Shown here: positions 1 through 6,584 of the stretch, in pieces | How the letters are laid out: every line of letters starts with the position of its first letter | How positions within the stretch are numbered: the stretch's first letter is position 1 | Notes under the pieces: model-generated | Databases searched by the model: none | What the model was told of the DNA's origin: nothing | Seen by the model: only the letters and a program-made list of their open reading frames with translations | Source of the DNA: CBDUVZ01 sp965370805 | GTDB lineage: Bacteria; Hydrothermota; Tepidihabitantia; Tepidihabitantales; Tepidihabitantaceae | Assembly: GCA_965370805.1 (NCBI GenBank) | Contig: CBDUVZ010000130.1 | Span: forward strand, 1 to 7,309 | Length of the DNA: 7,309 bases | Direction of reading: 5' to 3' | Translations under genes and position numbers: made by a program

Positions 1-816
1 GTCGGTGAGTCGCAGGAGTCCCGGAGCATCGTTCCTCAGCAGCAGGGCGGTATGGTCGAAGAAGATGCTGCTGGGTACCAGCCCGAGCAGTTCCTCGACG
101 TCGGCCAACTCGATCCCTTCGGGCCGATAGGTGGCAAGCTGGTCGAGTATGCTCTCGCCGTCGCGGATTGCGCCGTCGGCGCGGCGGGCGATGCTGAGCA
201 GTGCTTCGTCGGAAACGGTGATGCTCTCCTTCCCGGCCAGCCAGCGCAGCCGGCCGGCGATCTCCCCGGGTGTTGCTTTGCGGAAGTCGAATCGCTGGCA
301 ACGCGATATGATGGTAGTCGGTACTTTGTGCGCTTCGGTCGTGGCGAAGATAAACCGGGCATGAGGTGGGGGTTCCTCGAGCGTCTTCAACAGGGCGTTG
401 AACGCCGGTTCGGTGAGCATGTGGACTTCATCGATGACGTAGACCTTGTAGCGCAGCGAGCTGGGCGCGTACCGGATGCTCTCGCGCAGTTCCCGGATCT
501 GGTCAATGCCGCGGTTGGATGCCCCGTCGATTTCCAGGACGTCCATGCTGCGCGACTGGGCTATTTCAGTGCAAGCGGAGCATCGATTGCAGGGGGTGAC
601 CGTCGGCACGTCGGATTCCAGGCAGTTCAGGCTCTTGGCGAGAATCCGGGCGGTCGTGGTCTTGCCGACGCCACGGGGACCGGCAAACAGATAGGCGTTG
701 GCGATTCGATTCCGCTCGATGGCTTTCGTGAGGGTGGCCTTGACGTGTTCCTGGACGAGGAGTTCATCGAAGGTCCGGGGTCGATACTTGAGTGTCAGGA
801 CGTCCGGATTGCTCAT
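1..816 (-). CDS. dnaX: DNA polymerase III subunit gamma/tau, N-terminal part (cut by window edge)
   Basis: DnaX is the AAA+ ATPase of the clamp loader that places the beta sliding clamp on primed DNA and ties together the replicative polymerases. Reading the minus strand from the ATG at 816-814 gives 272 codons running off the left edge. The start MSNPDVLTLKYRPRTFDEL is the family's usual N-terminus. Visible motifs are a Walker A GPRGVGKTT (about residues 46-54), a zinc-binding module with Cys65, Cys76, Cys79 and Cys82, a Walker B VYVIDEVHML (125-134), the sensor-1/arginine-finger stretch ending in ISRCQRF (170-176), and a sensor-2 region GAIRDGESILDQ (215-226). Lid and collar domains, and any tau extension, lie outside the window. 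There is no Shine-Dalgarno sequence before the ATG (TTCCCTCA precedes it). The SRP RNA gene lies 176 nt upstream on the same strand, so read-through from that promoter is plausible. Confidence 0.97.
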   Translation of the reverse strand, partial: MSNPDVLTLKYRPRTFDELLVQEHVKATLTKAIERNRIANAYLFAGPRGVGKTTTARILAKSLNCLESDVPTVTPCNRCSACTEIAQSRSMDVLEIDGASNRGIDQIRELRESIRYAPSSLRYKVYVIDEVHMLTEPAFNALLKTLEEPPPHARFIFATTEAHKVPTTIISRCQRFDFRKATPGEIAGRLRWLAGKESITVSDEALLSIARRADGAIRDGESILDQLATYRPEGIELADVEELLGLVPSSIFFDHTALLLRNDAPGLLRLTD

Positions 817-820
817 TGAG

Positions 821-855
821 GGAATGCCGAATGTCGATTTCCGAATTCCGAACTC
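821..855. repeat. Heptad array A (5 x 7 nt, CGANNNN core)
   Basis: Five consecutive 7-nt units lie in one register: GGAATGC, then units beginning CGA at 828, 835, 842 and 849. The array ends four bases from the dnaX start codon, so it lies in the dnaX leader. It aligns with array B (1279-1313) in the same orientation; I count 29 matches over the 35 bases 823-857 and 1281-1315. Two further units of related sequence in the opposite orientation (CATTCGG, CATTTGG) sit at 909-922. The period is read directly; the function is unknown. Confidence 0.75.
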
Positions 856-858
856 GGC

Positions 859-885
859 ATCTGTGTCAATCCGTATTTATCTGTG
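859..885. repeat. Direct repeat ATCTGTG x2 (dispersed-repeat-like)
   Basis: ATCTGTG occurs at 859-865 and again at 879-885, 20 nt apart, separated by TCAATCCGTATTT. On the minus strand it reads as CACAGAT units around a GATTGAC unit, resembling the CACAGATT-type dispersed repeats seen in intergenic DNA of several environmental bacterial groups. The resemblance is from memory. The rest of 886-992 holds the small inverted heptad remnant at 909-922 and nothing else I can name: no convincing terminator or dnaX promoter. Confidence 0.4.
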
Positions 886-992
886 GCTCTGTTCCCGGTG
901 GTTGTTCTCATTCGGCATTTGGAATTGAGCCATCGGATGGCACCTGCTCCTGCGTCGCAGAACGTCATTCGCAATTGCATCGTCATTTCTTC

Positions 993-1273
993 ATTCCGGT
1001 CGTGCGGCACCTTCGCCCCGGCGTGGAGAGGGTCAGGGAAGCGTCGGCTCCGGCCAGGTTTGCTTGCGACTGGCCGTCGGGCCGCGTACCGCTGCTACCT
1101 TCCGGTCCTGGCGGGGTTGGCGGTGACAGCCTTCGCGAGGCCCGGCTTTCATCGTCAACGAACATCCCGGACCTGGTTCGCCACGGACAGGACTCACGGT
1201 GCTTTTTCGACCCCGCATAGGCGGGTTTCGGGTTGCAGGGGACCGCCAACCCCCCGTCTAGCACGACCGGAAT
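993..1273 (-). ncRNA. ffs: Signal recognition particle RNA, large (Alu-domain-containing) type
   Basis: This is the RNA core of the signal recognition particle, which binds Ffh and targets nascent membrane and secreted proteins. Read on the minus strand, the ends are perfectly complementary over 13 bp (1261-1273 with 993-1005), which closes the molecule and sets the boundaries. The SRP domain (domain IV) is clear: around 1091-1112 the RNA has an AGG/AGCA internal loop closed by ACC-GGAA-GGU with a GGAA tetraloop at the tip. The 5' part has an Alu domain: helix 3 is GGGTTG/CAACCC (1248-1253 with 1230-1235) around a loop containing GCGGTCCCCTG, very close to the Bacillus scRNA loop. Helix 4 is CCCGC-CTAT-GCGGG (1212-1225). 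About 275-281 nt fits the large bacterial class (Bacillus scRNA is about 271 nt), not the ~114-nt 4.5S form. Location just upstream of dnaX matches the Bacillus order. I found no convincing promoter immediately upstream. Confidence 0.95.
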
Positions 1274-1278
1274 CCTAT

Positions 1279-1313
1279 GAAATGTCGAATGCCGATTTGC
1301 GACTTCCGAATTC
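1279..1313. repeat. Heptad array B (5 x 7 nt, CGANNNN core)
   Basis: Five 7-nt units lie in one register: GAAATGT, then CGA-starting units at 1286, 1293, 1300 and 1307. The array fills the space between the stop codon of the solute-binding protein (1315-1317) and the 5' end of the SRP RNA (1273). It is a diverged copy of array A on the other side of the SRP RNA gene. Any SRP RNA promoter would have to lie in or across this array. Confidence 0.75.
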
Positions 1314-1314
1314 G

Positions 1315-2280
1315 TCAGCGCGTCATCTTGATCGGTTCGACGAAGATGTCCCTGGTGTCGATTTTCTCATCGAAGACGCCAACTGCTGTCAGCCGGTCGG
1401 CCAGCGCTGAAACGGCGGGTTTGTTGATCTCCACCAGCTTCTGCAGTCCGGGCAGCCGGCAGGTACTGCAGGCTTCGGCGCAGTCAGGGAAGTACCTGGC
1501 CAGTACCTCCCGCGCGTGGTCCTTCCTGGTTTCGGCCAGCGCCAGGGCCTCATCGGTGCTGATTCTCAGCCGGGACAGAAAAACCTTGCTCAGATTCAGG
1601 TAGTCCGGAGCGAAGCCGACCGCGGCACCGGGGAACGGCGCGGATACGTACTGGGGCAGGGCTCCTGGCTGGATGACCCGGAATTCACTCGAATCGAGCA
1701 CGCAGATCAGGGGCTCCAGCAGCCAAGCGGCGTCGATTTCGCCGGCCCGGAGCCTCTCGGTCAAGGCCGAGAACGGGACTTCGACCACGAGCATCTCACT
1801 GTCGGTCAGGTTGGTGTTCTTCACGAAAGGCGGGATGCAGCCACGCAACTGCGGAGGATAGCCGAGTTTCTTTTTCTTCAGATCGGAGAGGCTCTTGATG
1901 CGTGATCCCGCCGGGACGACGATAGCGTCGACCGGCAGCGACTGCCGGAAATCCATGGAAATGAAGACCTTGAGCGTATCCTGGTGTTCGATCATCCGCC
2001 GGAATATCGCTGCATACGGGAACACCCCGATGTCGATATCGCCGGCGAACAACCGCTCAAGGGCCTGGTCAGGATCAGAGTAGAAGACCAGCTCGGGTAT
2101 GATGCGGTTCTTGACGAACAGGGAGTCGTCGATACCAATCAGAAAGAGAAGGCTGCTGGCCGAGTTGTCGCAGGCAATGCGGACCGTCCTCGGGCGGCCT
2201 TCCTGAATCTGAGGATAGAGGATGACGGCCACCAGCGTCAGGGCCAGGACTACGATTACGGTATTCAGCAACTTGGTCAT
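1315..2280 (-). CDS. Membrane-tethered solute-binding protein, NMT1/SsuA-like (orphan)
   Basis: This 321-residue protein resembles periplasmic binding proteins of nitrate/sulfonate/thiamine-precursor type ABC transporters (NMT1/THI5-SsuA group). Residues 7-22 form one hydrophobic segment with no clear signal-peptidase site or lipobox, so it is probably an uncleaved anchor with the rest in the periplasm. Family-like features are the first beta strand TVRIACDN (32-39), the lobe motif AGDIDIGVFPYA (79-90), the SDLKKKKLGYPP turn (132-143), a second LRAGEIDAAWLLEP (177-190), and a C-terminal IDTRDIFVEPI (308-318) like that closing SsuA-type proteins. A C-X3-C-X2-C cluster (Cys267, Cys271, Cys274) is unusual for the family. 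The ATG is preceded by GGGAGG (2290-2295) at 9 nt. It starts 18 nt after the TPR gene's stop, so the two form an operon. No permease or ATPase gene is present here and the ligand cannot be told from sequence. Confidence 0.8.
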   Translation of the reverse strand: MTKLLNTVIVVLALTLVAVILYPQIQEGRPRTVRIACDNSASSLLFLIGIDDSLFVKNRIIPELVFYSDPDQALERLFAGDIDIGVFPYAAIFRRMIEHQDTLKVFISMDFRQSLPVDAIVVPAGSRIKSLSDLKKKKLGYPPQLRGCIPPFVKNTNLTDSEMLVVEVPFSALTERLRAGEIDAAWLLEPLICVLDSSEFRVIQPGALPQYVSAPFPGAAVGFAPDYLNLSKVFLSRLRISTDEALALAETRKDHAREVLARYFPDCAEACSTCRLPGLQKLVEINKPAVSALADRLTAVGVFDEKIDTRDIFVEPIKMTR

Positions 2281-2298
2281 TGTTACAATCCTCCCGGA

Positions 2299-3948
2299 CT
2301 ACTCGCTCAGCTCACCGTACTTCTTGAACGCGGCAAGGGCCTTCTTGGTTTGCTTCGTTTCACGATAGCAGTGGCCCAGATTCTGCCAGGCTTCGGCATT
2401 CTGCGGGTTAAGGTCAAGCACGCTCAACAGACTCGTGATTGCCGTGTTGAACATCCCGGCAGCATCATCCGCCCGCTCCGCATCAACCCAGGCCAGTCCG
2501 ATGCCGGTCTGGGCGACCCCGAGCAACAGGTAGATATTCTCGAGTGCGCCCGGTGGCTCAAGGCTCAGGAACATGCTCGGAACGTCCTCGGCAGTGGCTG
2601 CCTCGAAGTTCTCCTGTTCCTTCAACTCGGGGAAGTAGACCCAGCGGTAGTTGCCGGCCGGGTACCCGATAGTCGCCAGAACGCTGTCGATAGCGCCGGC
2701 GAGAGCACCCTCCAGCGAAAGATAGCCGGTTTCGATTTTCTCCGGCGTAATCAGCTCCAGCAGCGAATCGTGCCATTCGACCGGGAGTTTCTCCATCCCG
2801 ACCACCGCGCCGTCGACTACGCGTTGGAACGAGACCGCGGCCAGGCTGTCATTCTGGGCCTGGTACTGGACGATGCCGAGATTGAATACGGCGGCGAAAT
2901 CATACGGGTCGTATTCGAGGGCGGTTTCGAAGTGCGATTCCGCCCGGTCCCGGAAAGCGACCGCGTCATCCCCTTTGAATTCGGACGACGCACGCAACAT
3001 TGCCGAACCGGCGCGGGATGCGGAGACATTCAGGTTATTTGCCGCGTAGAAGAGCCTTGAAGCCAGTTGGGCTACCTGCGCGTACTGCTTTTCGGCTTTC
3101 AGGTCTTCCTCGATGAAGCGCTTCAACTCCGCCTGGTTGCCGGCACGACTCCTGGCCACCAGGCCCCGGGCGACTTCATCAAGCTGCCCGGTGTCGTCAT
3201 TCCCCAGTTGCTCGCCCAGCGTCTTCACCGCTTCCTTGAATTGCTTCTCATAGATGCCGATTGCCTGGTCGTAGTACGACGCGCACGAGTCCCAGCGAGC
3301 CTGTTTCATTTCCTCGGGCCACAGGCTGTCCGGCTTCTGGAGATAGTAGAGGCCAATCAGGCTCAATCCCTGCGGGCTCTCGGGGTCCAGTTCAACCATC
3401 TCCCGGGCCGTTGCCAGCATCTCCTCGTACCGGTCGAGTGCGCTGTAGGAATTGGCCACTAGCGAATAGGCGCTCGACTTGGTCGGGTCGATTTTCAGGG
3501 CGGCCAGCGCAAAGACCAGGCTCGAATCGTAGACTCCGGCGTTGTAGGTGTTGCGGGCCGTGTTGATCAGGGCGGTCCGGGCCCAGTACTGCCACTGTTC
3601 GTCCTTCTGAATCCGTTCAGCGCAACCCGAATCCGCGTCAAGGGCGAACCGGAAGTGGTCCGCCGCGGTCGCGGAATTGCGCAGTTGAGCCTCGCCCAGA
3701 CCCAGCCAGGTATGGATCTCGGCCAGTTGGGTATTCTCAACCTGTCCACCGTACTGCTCCAGGGCCTTGCTGAACTGTTCGACAGCGCGCTCATAGCGGC
3801 CACCCGAATAGTGGATCCGGCCGCCGCGCATCAGCGCGTCGAGTGGAACAGTCTGGGCTATCACTGTCGCCGGCGCGCAAGCGGCCAGGATGGCGCCAAC
3901 CGCCGCGGACCGAATCAACGTCAGGATTGACGGACCTAGAATGCGCAC
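2299..3948 (-). CDS. Exported TPR-repeat protein (possible lipoprotein)
   Basis: This 549-residue protein is built of tetratricopeptide repeats, which act as scaffolds for protein-protein contacts. The N-terminus has an export signal: a hydrophobic stretch (about 8-23) runs into a lipobox-like LAAC (21-24), which would make Cys24 the lipidated residue; cleavage by signal peptidase I after about Ala31 is the alternative. Repeats are recognisable at about 36-66, 77-107, 123-155 and 158-189, a further one in the middle (FAAVFNLGIVQYQAQNDSLA), and a last near-consensus one at 518-547 (AEAWQNLGHCYRETKQTKKA). No enzymatic domain is visible. The start is GTG (3948-3946): AAGGAGG at 3953-3959 sits only 4 nt upstream, the coding frame begins there, and a sigma70-type promoter lies at 4006-4033. 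It is first in an operon with the solute-binding protein, so a shared envelope role is possible. Function is unknown. Confidence 0.85.
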   Translation of the reverse strand: MRILGPSILTLIRSAAVGAILAACAPATVIAQTVPLDALMRGGRIHYSGGRYERAVEQFSKALEQYGGQVENTQLAEIHTWLGLGEAQLRNSATAADHFRFALDADSGCAERIQKDEQWQYWARTALINTARNTYNAGVYDSSLVFALAALKIDPTKSSAYSLVANSYSALDRYEEMLATAREMVELDPESPQGLSLIGLYYLQKPDSLWPEEMKQARWDSCASYYDQAIGIYEKQFKEAVKTLGEQLGNDDTGQLDEVARGLVARSRAGNQAELKRFIEEDLKAEKQYAQVAQLASRLFYAANNLNVSASRAGSAMLRASSEFKGDDAVAFRDRAESHFETALEYDPYDFAAVFNLGIVQYQAQNDSLAAVSFQRVVDGAVVGMEKLPVEWHDSLLELITPEKIETGYLSLEGALAGAIDSVLATIGYPAGNYRWVYFPELKEQENFEAATAEDVPSMFLSLEPPGALENIYLLLGVAQTGIGLAWVDAERADDAAGMFNTAITSLLSVLDLNPQNAEAWQNLGHCYRETKQTKKALAAFKKYGELSE

Positions 3949-4005
3949 TTATCCTCCTTGGAACTGAGTTGCTGCGATGTGCCATCCGCCGGCACTGCTC
4001 CCGGA

Positions 4006-4033
4006 ATCATAGCCATTTTGCCACTGGTGTCAA
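4006..4033 (-). promoter_or_regulatory. Sigma70-type promoter of the TPR/solute-binding operon
   Basis: On the minus strand TTGACA (4033-4028) is followed by 16 nt and TATGAT (4011-4006). Transcription would start near 3999, giving a leader of about 50 nt that contains the AAGGAGG ribosome site before the GTG codon. The perfect -35 and five-of-six -10 make this a strong prediction. It is divergent from the gyrA promoter. Confidence 0.8.
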
Positions 4034-4034
4034 T

Positions 4035-4090
4035 ACGCACAACGCTCTACGCACAACGCTTTACGCCCGAAGCGTCCTGCGTCAAGCGTC
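4035..4090. repeat. Heptad array C (8 x 7 nt, ACGCNNN then NNGCGTC)
   Basis: Eight 7-nt units lie in one unbroken register. Five begin with ACGC (4035, 4042, 4049, 4056, 4063) and three end in GCGTC (starting 4070, 4077, 4084). GCGT is the reverse complement of ACGC, so the array switches polarity at 4069/4070, and ACGCTT (4056-4061) can pair with AAGCGT (4070-4075). The array begins one base from the -35 box of the minus-strand promoter and ends one base from the -35 box of the gyrA promoter. It could bind a regulator or nucleoid protein, or be a neutral repeat; nothing in the sequence decides this. Confidence 0.75.
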
Positions 4091-4091
4091 A

Positions 4092-4119
4092 TTGACATTC
4101 GGGCAGCAACAACTATAGT
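4092..4119 (+). promoter_or_regulatory. Sigma70-type promoter of gyrA (leaderless geometry)
   Basis: A consensus TTGACA (4092-4097), a 16-nt spacer and TATAGT (4114-4119) precede gyrA. With a normal start about 7 nt past the -10 box, the transcript would begin near 4126, only about three bases before the ATG at 4129. There is no room for, and no trace of, a Shine-Dalgarno sequence. Confidence 0.8.
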
Positions 4120-4128
4120 TGGGCTCGC

Positions 4129-6573
4129 ATGAAAGAAAGAGTCCAGCCGGCACAGCCCGCCCAGGAATCCATCGGTCCGGTCTACATCGAAGACGAAATG
4201 CGCAGTTCCTTCCTGGACTACGCGATGTCGGTGATTGTGGCCCGCGCCCTACCCGACGTCCGCGACGGCCTCAAACCCGTCCACCGCCGCATCCTCTACA
4301 CCATGCACGAAATGGGACTCCTCTCCAACAAGCCCTTCCGCAAGTCGGCCTCAGTCGTCGGCGACGTCCTCGGCAAGTACCACCCGCACGGCGACAGCGC
4401 GGTCTACGACTCCATGGTCCGCATGGCCCAGAGTTTCTCCCTCCGCTACCCGCTCGTCGACGGCCAGGGCAACTTCGGCTCCATCGACGGCGACGCCGCC
4501 GCGGCCTACCGGTACACCGAAGCCAGGCTCAAGCCCCTCGCCGGTCAGCTCCTCGCTGACCTCGGCAAGGACACCGTTGACTTCCGGCCCAACTTCGACG
4601 ACCGGCTCAAAGAACCCCAGGTCCTTCCCGCCGCATTCCCCAACCTCCTCGTCAACGGTTCCTCCGGCATCGCCGTCGGCATGGCCACCAACATTCCCCC
4701 GCACAACTTCGCCGAAGTAGTCGACGGCCTCGTTGCCATCATCGACCAGCCCGATATCGACCCGAAGAAGCTCCTGAAACACGTCAAAGGCCCCGACTTC
4801 CCCACCGGAGCTACTATCGTCGGGGTCGACGGCATCAAACAAGCCTACGAAACCGGCCGCGGCAAGATCATCATGCGCGGCTCCGTCAAATTCGAAGAAG
4901 TCAAAGCCGGCCGCGACCGACTCGTCATAGCCGAAATACCCTACCAGGTTAACAAGACCACCCTCATTGAGCGCATTGCCCAACTCGTCCGGGAAAAGAA
5001 AATCGTCGGCATCGCCGACATGCGCGACGAATCCGACCAGGACGGCATGCGAATCGTCCTCGACCTCAAGCGCGACGCCGGCAAAGAACTGATTCTCAAT
5101 CAACTCTACAAATACACCGACCTCCAGTGCACTTTCGGAATCATCCTCCTCGTCCTCGTCAACGGCCGACCCAGGACTCTCGGTCTCAAGGCACTGCTCA
5201 AAGAGTTCCTTGACTTCAGAATCGAGACGGTGACGAGGAGAACCAGGTTCGACCTCGCCAAAGCCGAAGACCGCGCTCACATCCTCGAAGGGCTCAAGAT
5301 AGCCCTCCGCGACATCGATGCGGTCATCCAGGTAATCAAGAAAGCCAAAGACCCCGGGACCGCGCTCAAGAACCTGATGAGCAGCTTCAGATTCAGCCAG
5401 CGGCAGGCTCAGGCGATACTGGACATGAAGCTTGCCCGGTTGACCAATCTCGAACGCAACAAGATCGATGAGGAGTACAAGGGGCTGATCAAGCAGATAG
5501 CCCGACTCAAGAGCCTGTTGGATTCACGGCGGATGATGATGGCCGAGATCAAGGCCGAACTCCTGGAACTGAAGAAGAAATACGGCGACGAACGCCGCAC
5601 CGATATCATCCGGGGCCAGGTCGAAGACCTCACAATCGAGGACCTGATTGAGGAAGAAGACATGACCGTGACGGTGACGCACCGGGGGTACATCAAGCGC
5701 ATGCCGGTCAGCGTCTACCGGCGGCAGGGACGAGGGGGAACCGGCCGGTCGGGAATGGCGGTCCGGGAGGAGGATTTCGTCAGCGGACTCTTCGCCGCTT
5801 CGACGCACGACTACATGATGTTCTTCACGGACAGGGGGCGCTGCTACTGGCTCAAGGTCTACGAGATTCCCCTGGGTACCTACACGGCTCGGGGTCGTTC
5901 CATCGCGAATCTCATCGAGCGAGACAAGGAAGAGACCATCAGGTCGTACCTGGCGGTCCGCGAATTCAGCCAGGGCAGCTTCATCTTCTTCGTGACCCGC
6001 AACGGCCGGGTCAAGAGGACGTCACTGGCTGCGTTCTCCAATCCCCGGCGCAAGGGGATTATCGCCATGAACATCGACCCCAGGGATGAACTCGTGGCGA
6101 CGATGCTCACCACCGGTGAGGACGATATGCTGCTGGTTACAAGGAATGGAATGGGAATACGTTTCAAGGAGACGGACGTCAGAGACATGGGCAGGACTGC
6201 TGCCGGTGTCAAGGGCATCTCGCTGCGAAAGGGCGACTGCGTCGTCGGGTGCACGGTTTGCCGGCCGGGTAAGTCGCTCCTCCTGCTGTCGGAGAAAGGT
6301 CTGGGCAAGAGGACCGAGTTCGATCGGTTCCCGGTGCGCCACCGGGGAGGAATCGGGGTAATCGCGGCGAAGCTGGTCGGCCGGTCGGGCAAGCTGGCTG
6401 TGGGCCGGTCGGTCGGCGATCAGTCCGAAGTGATTGTGACCAGCCGGCAGGGCGCGGTTATTCGGTTCAAGATGGCCGACGTCAAGAAACTCGGCCGCAC
6501 CACCACCGGGGTCAAGATCATGGACCTCAAGAAAGGTGACACGGTGGTTGATGTGGCCAGAGTTCGGGAATAG
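4129..6573 (+). CDS. gyrA: DNA gyrase subunit A
   Basis: GyrA is the breakage-rejoining subunit of the type IIA topoisomerase that, with GyrB, introduces negative supercoils using ATP. The 814-residue product shows the family in order: winged-helix start with DYAMSVIVARALPDVRDGLKPVHRR (split here as DYAMSVIVARALPD, 30-43, then VRDGLKPVHRR, 44-54), the quinolone region YHPHGDSAVYD (84-94) with sensitive-type Ser90 and Asp94, catalytic Tyr129 after Arg128 in AAYRYTE, and the intercalating Ile181 in NGSSGIAVGM. All these are offset +7 from E. coli. A coiled-coil arm follows, then a C-terminal beta-pinwheel from about 510. The GyrA box at 533-539 is QGRGGTG, degenerate against QRRGGKG, and there is no acidic tail. 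ParC is the alternative, but the box position and full pinwheel favour GyrA. The ATG fits the family's short lead before IEDEM; it lacks a ribosome site and is probably leaderless. Codon choice shifts part-way through the gene. Confidence 0.93.
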   Translation: MKERVQPAQPAQESIGPVYIEDEMRSSFLDYAMSVIVARALPDVRDGLKPVHRRILYTMHEMGLLSNKPFRKSASVVGDVLGKYHPHGDSAVYDSMVRMAQSFSLRYPLVDGQGNFGSIDGDAAAAYRYTEARLKPLAGQLLADLGKDTVDFRPNFDDRLKEPQVLPAAFPNLLVNGSSGIAVGMATNIPPHNFAEVVDGLVAIIDQPDIDPKKLLKHVKGPDFPTGATIVGVDGIKQAYETGRGKIIMRGSVKFEEVKAGRDRLVIAEIPYQVNKTTLIERIAQLVREKKIVGIADMRDESDQDGMRIVLDLKRDAGKELILNQLYKYTDLQCTFGIILLVLVNGRPRTLGLKALLKEFLDFRIETVTRRTRFDLAKAEDRAHILEGLKIALRDIDAVIQVIKKAKDPGTALKNLMSSFRFSQRQAQAILDMKLARLTNLERNKIDEEYKGLIKQIARLKSLLDSRRMMMAEIKAELLELKKKYGDERRTDIIRGQVEDLTIEDLIEEEDMTVTVTHRGYIKRMPVSVYRRQGRGGTGRSGMAVREEDFVSGLFAASTHDYMMFFTDRGRCYWLKVYEIPLGTYTARGRSIANLIERDKEETIRSYLAVREFSQGSFIFFVTRNGRVKRTSLAAFSNPRRKGIIAMNIDPRDELVATMLTTGEDDMLLVTRNGMGIRFKETDVRDMGRTAAGVKGISLRKGDCVVGCTVCRPGKSLLLLSEKGLGKRTEFDRFPVRHRGGIGVIAAKLVGRSGKLAVGRSVGDQSEVIVTSRQGAVIRFKMADVKKLGRTTTGVKIMDLKKGDTVVDVARVRE

Positions 6574-6584
6574 TCCGACATCCG

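Noticed and set aside
1..816. Truncated dnaX as a pseudogene
   Set aside because: The frame is intact to the first base; the truncation is the window edge.
52..819. Plus-strand 255-codon open frame
   Set aside because: It is the antisense shadow of dnaX, whose minus-strand reading shows all clamp-loader motifs.
1271..1330. Promoter for the SRP RNA
   Set aside because: Only a TAGGAT-like -10 could be found just upstream on the minus strand, with no matching -35 at normal spacing.
883..1410. Plus-strand 175-codon frame and minus-strand frames over 983-1264
   Set aside because: They overlap the SRP RNA, whose structure explains the sequence.
1984..3060. Plus-strand 358-codon open frame
   Set aside because: It crosses the boundary between the two minus-strand genes, has no recognisable domain or ribosome site, and opposes a clear TPR protein.
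4351..5280. Minus-strand 309-codon acidic frame opposite gyrA
   Set aside because: Its length follows from the C-ending codon bias of the first part of gyrA; composition is Glu/Asp/Gly/Val-heavy and no family is seen.
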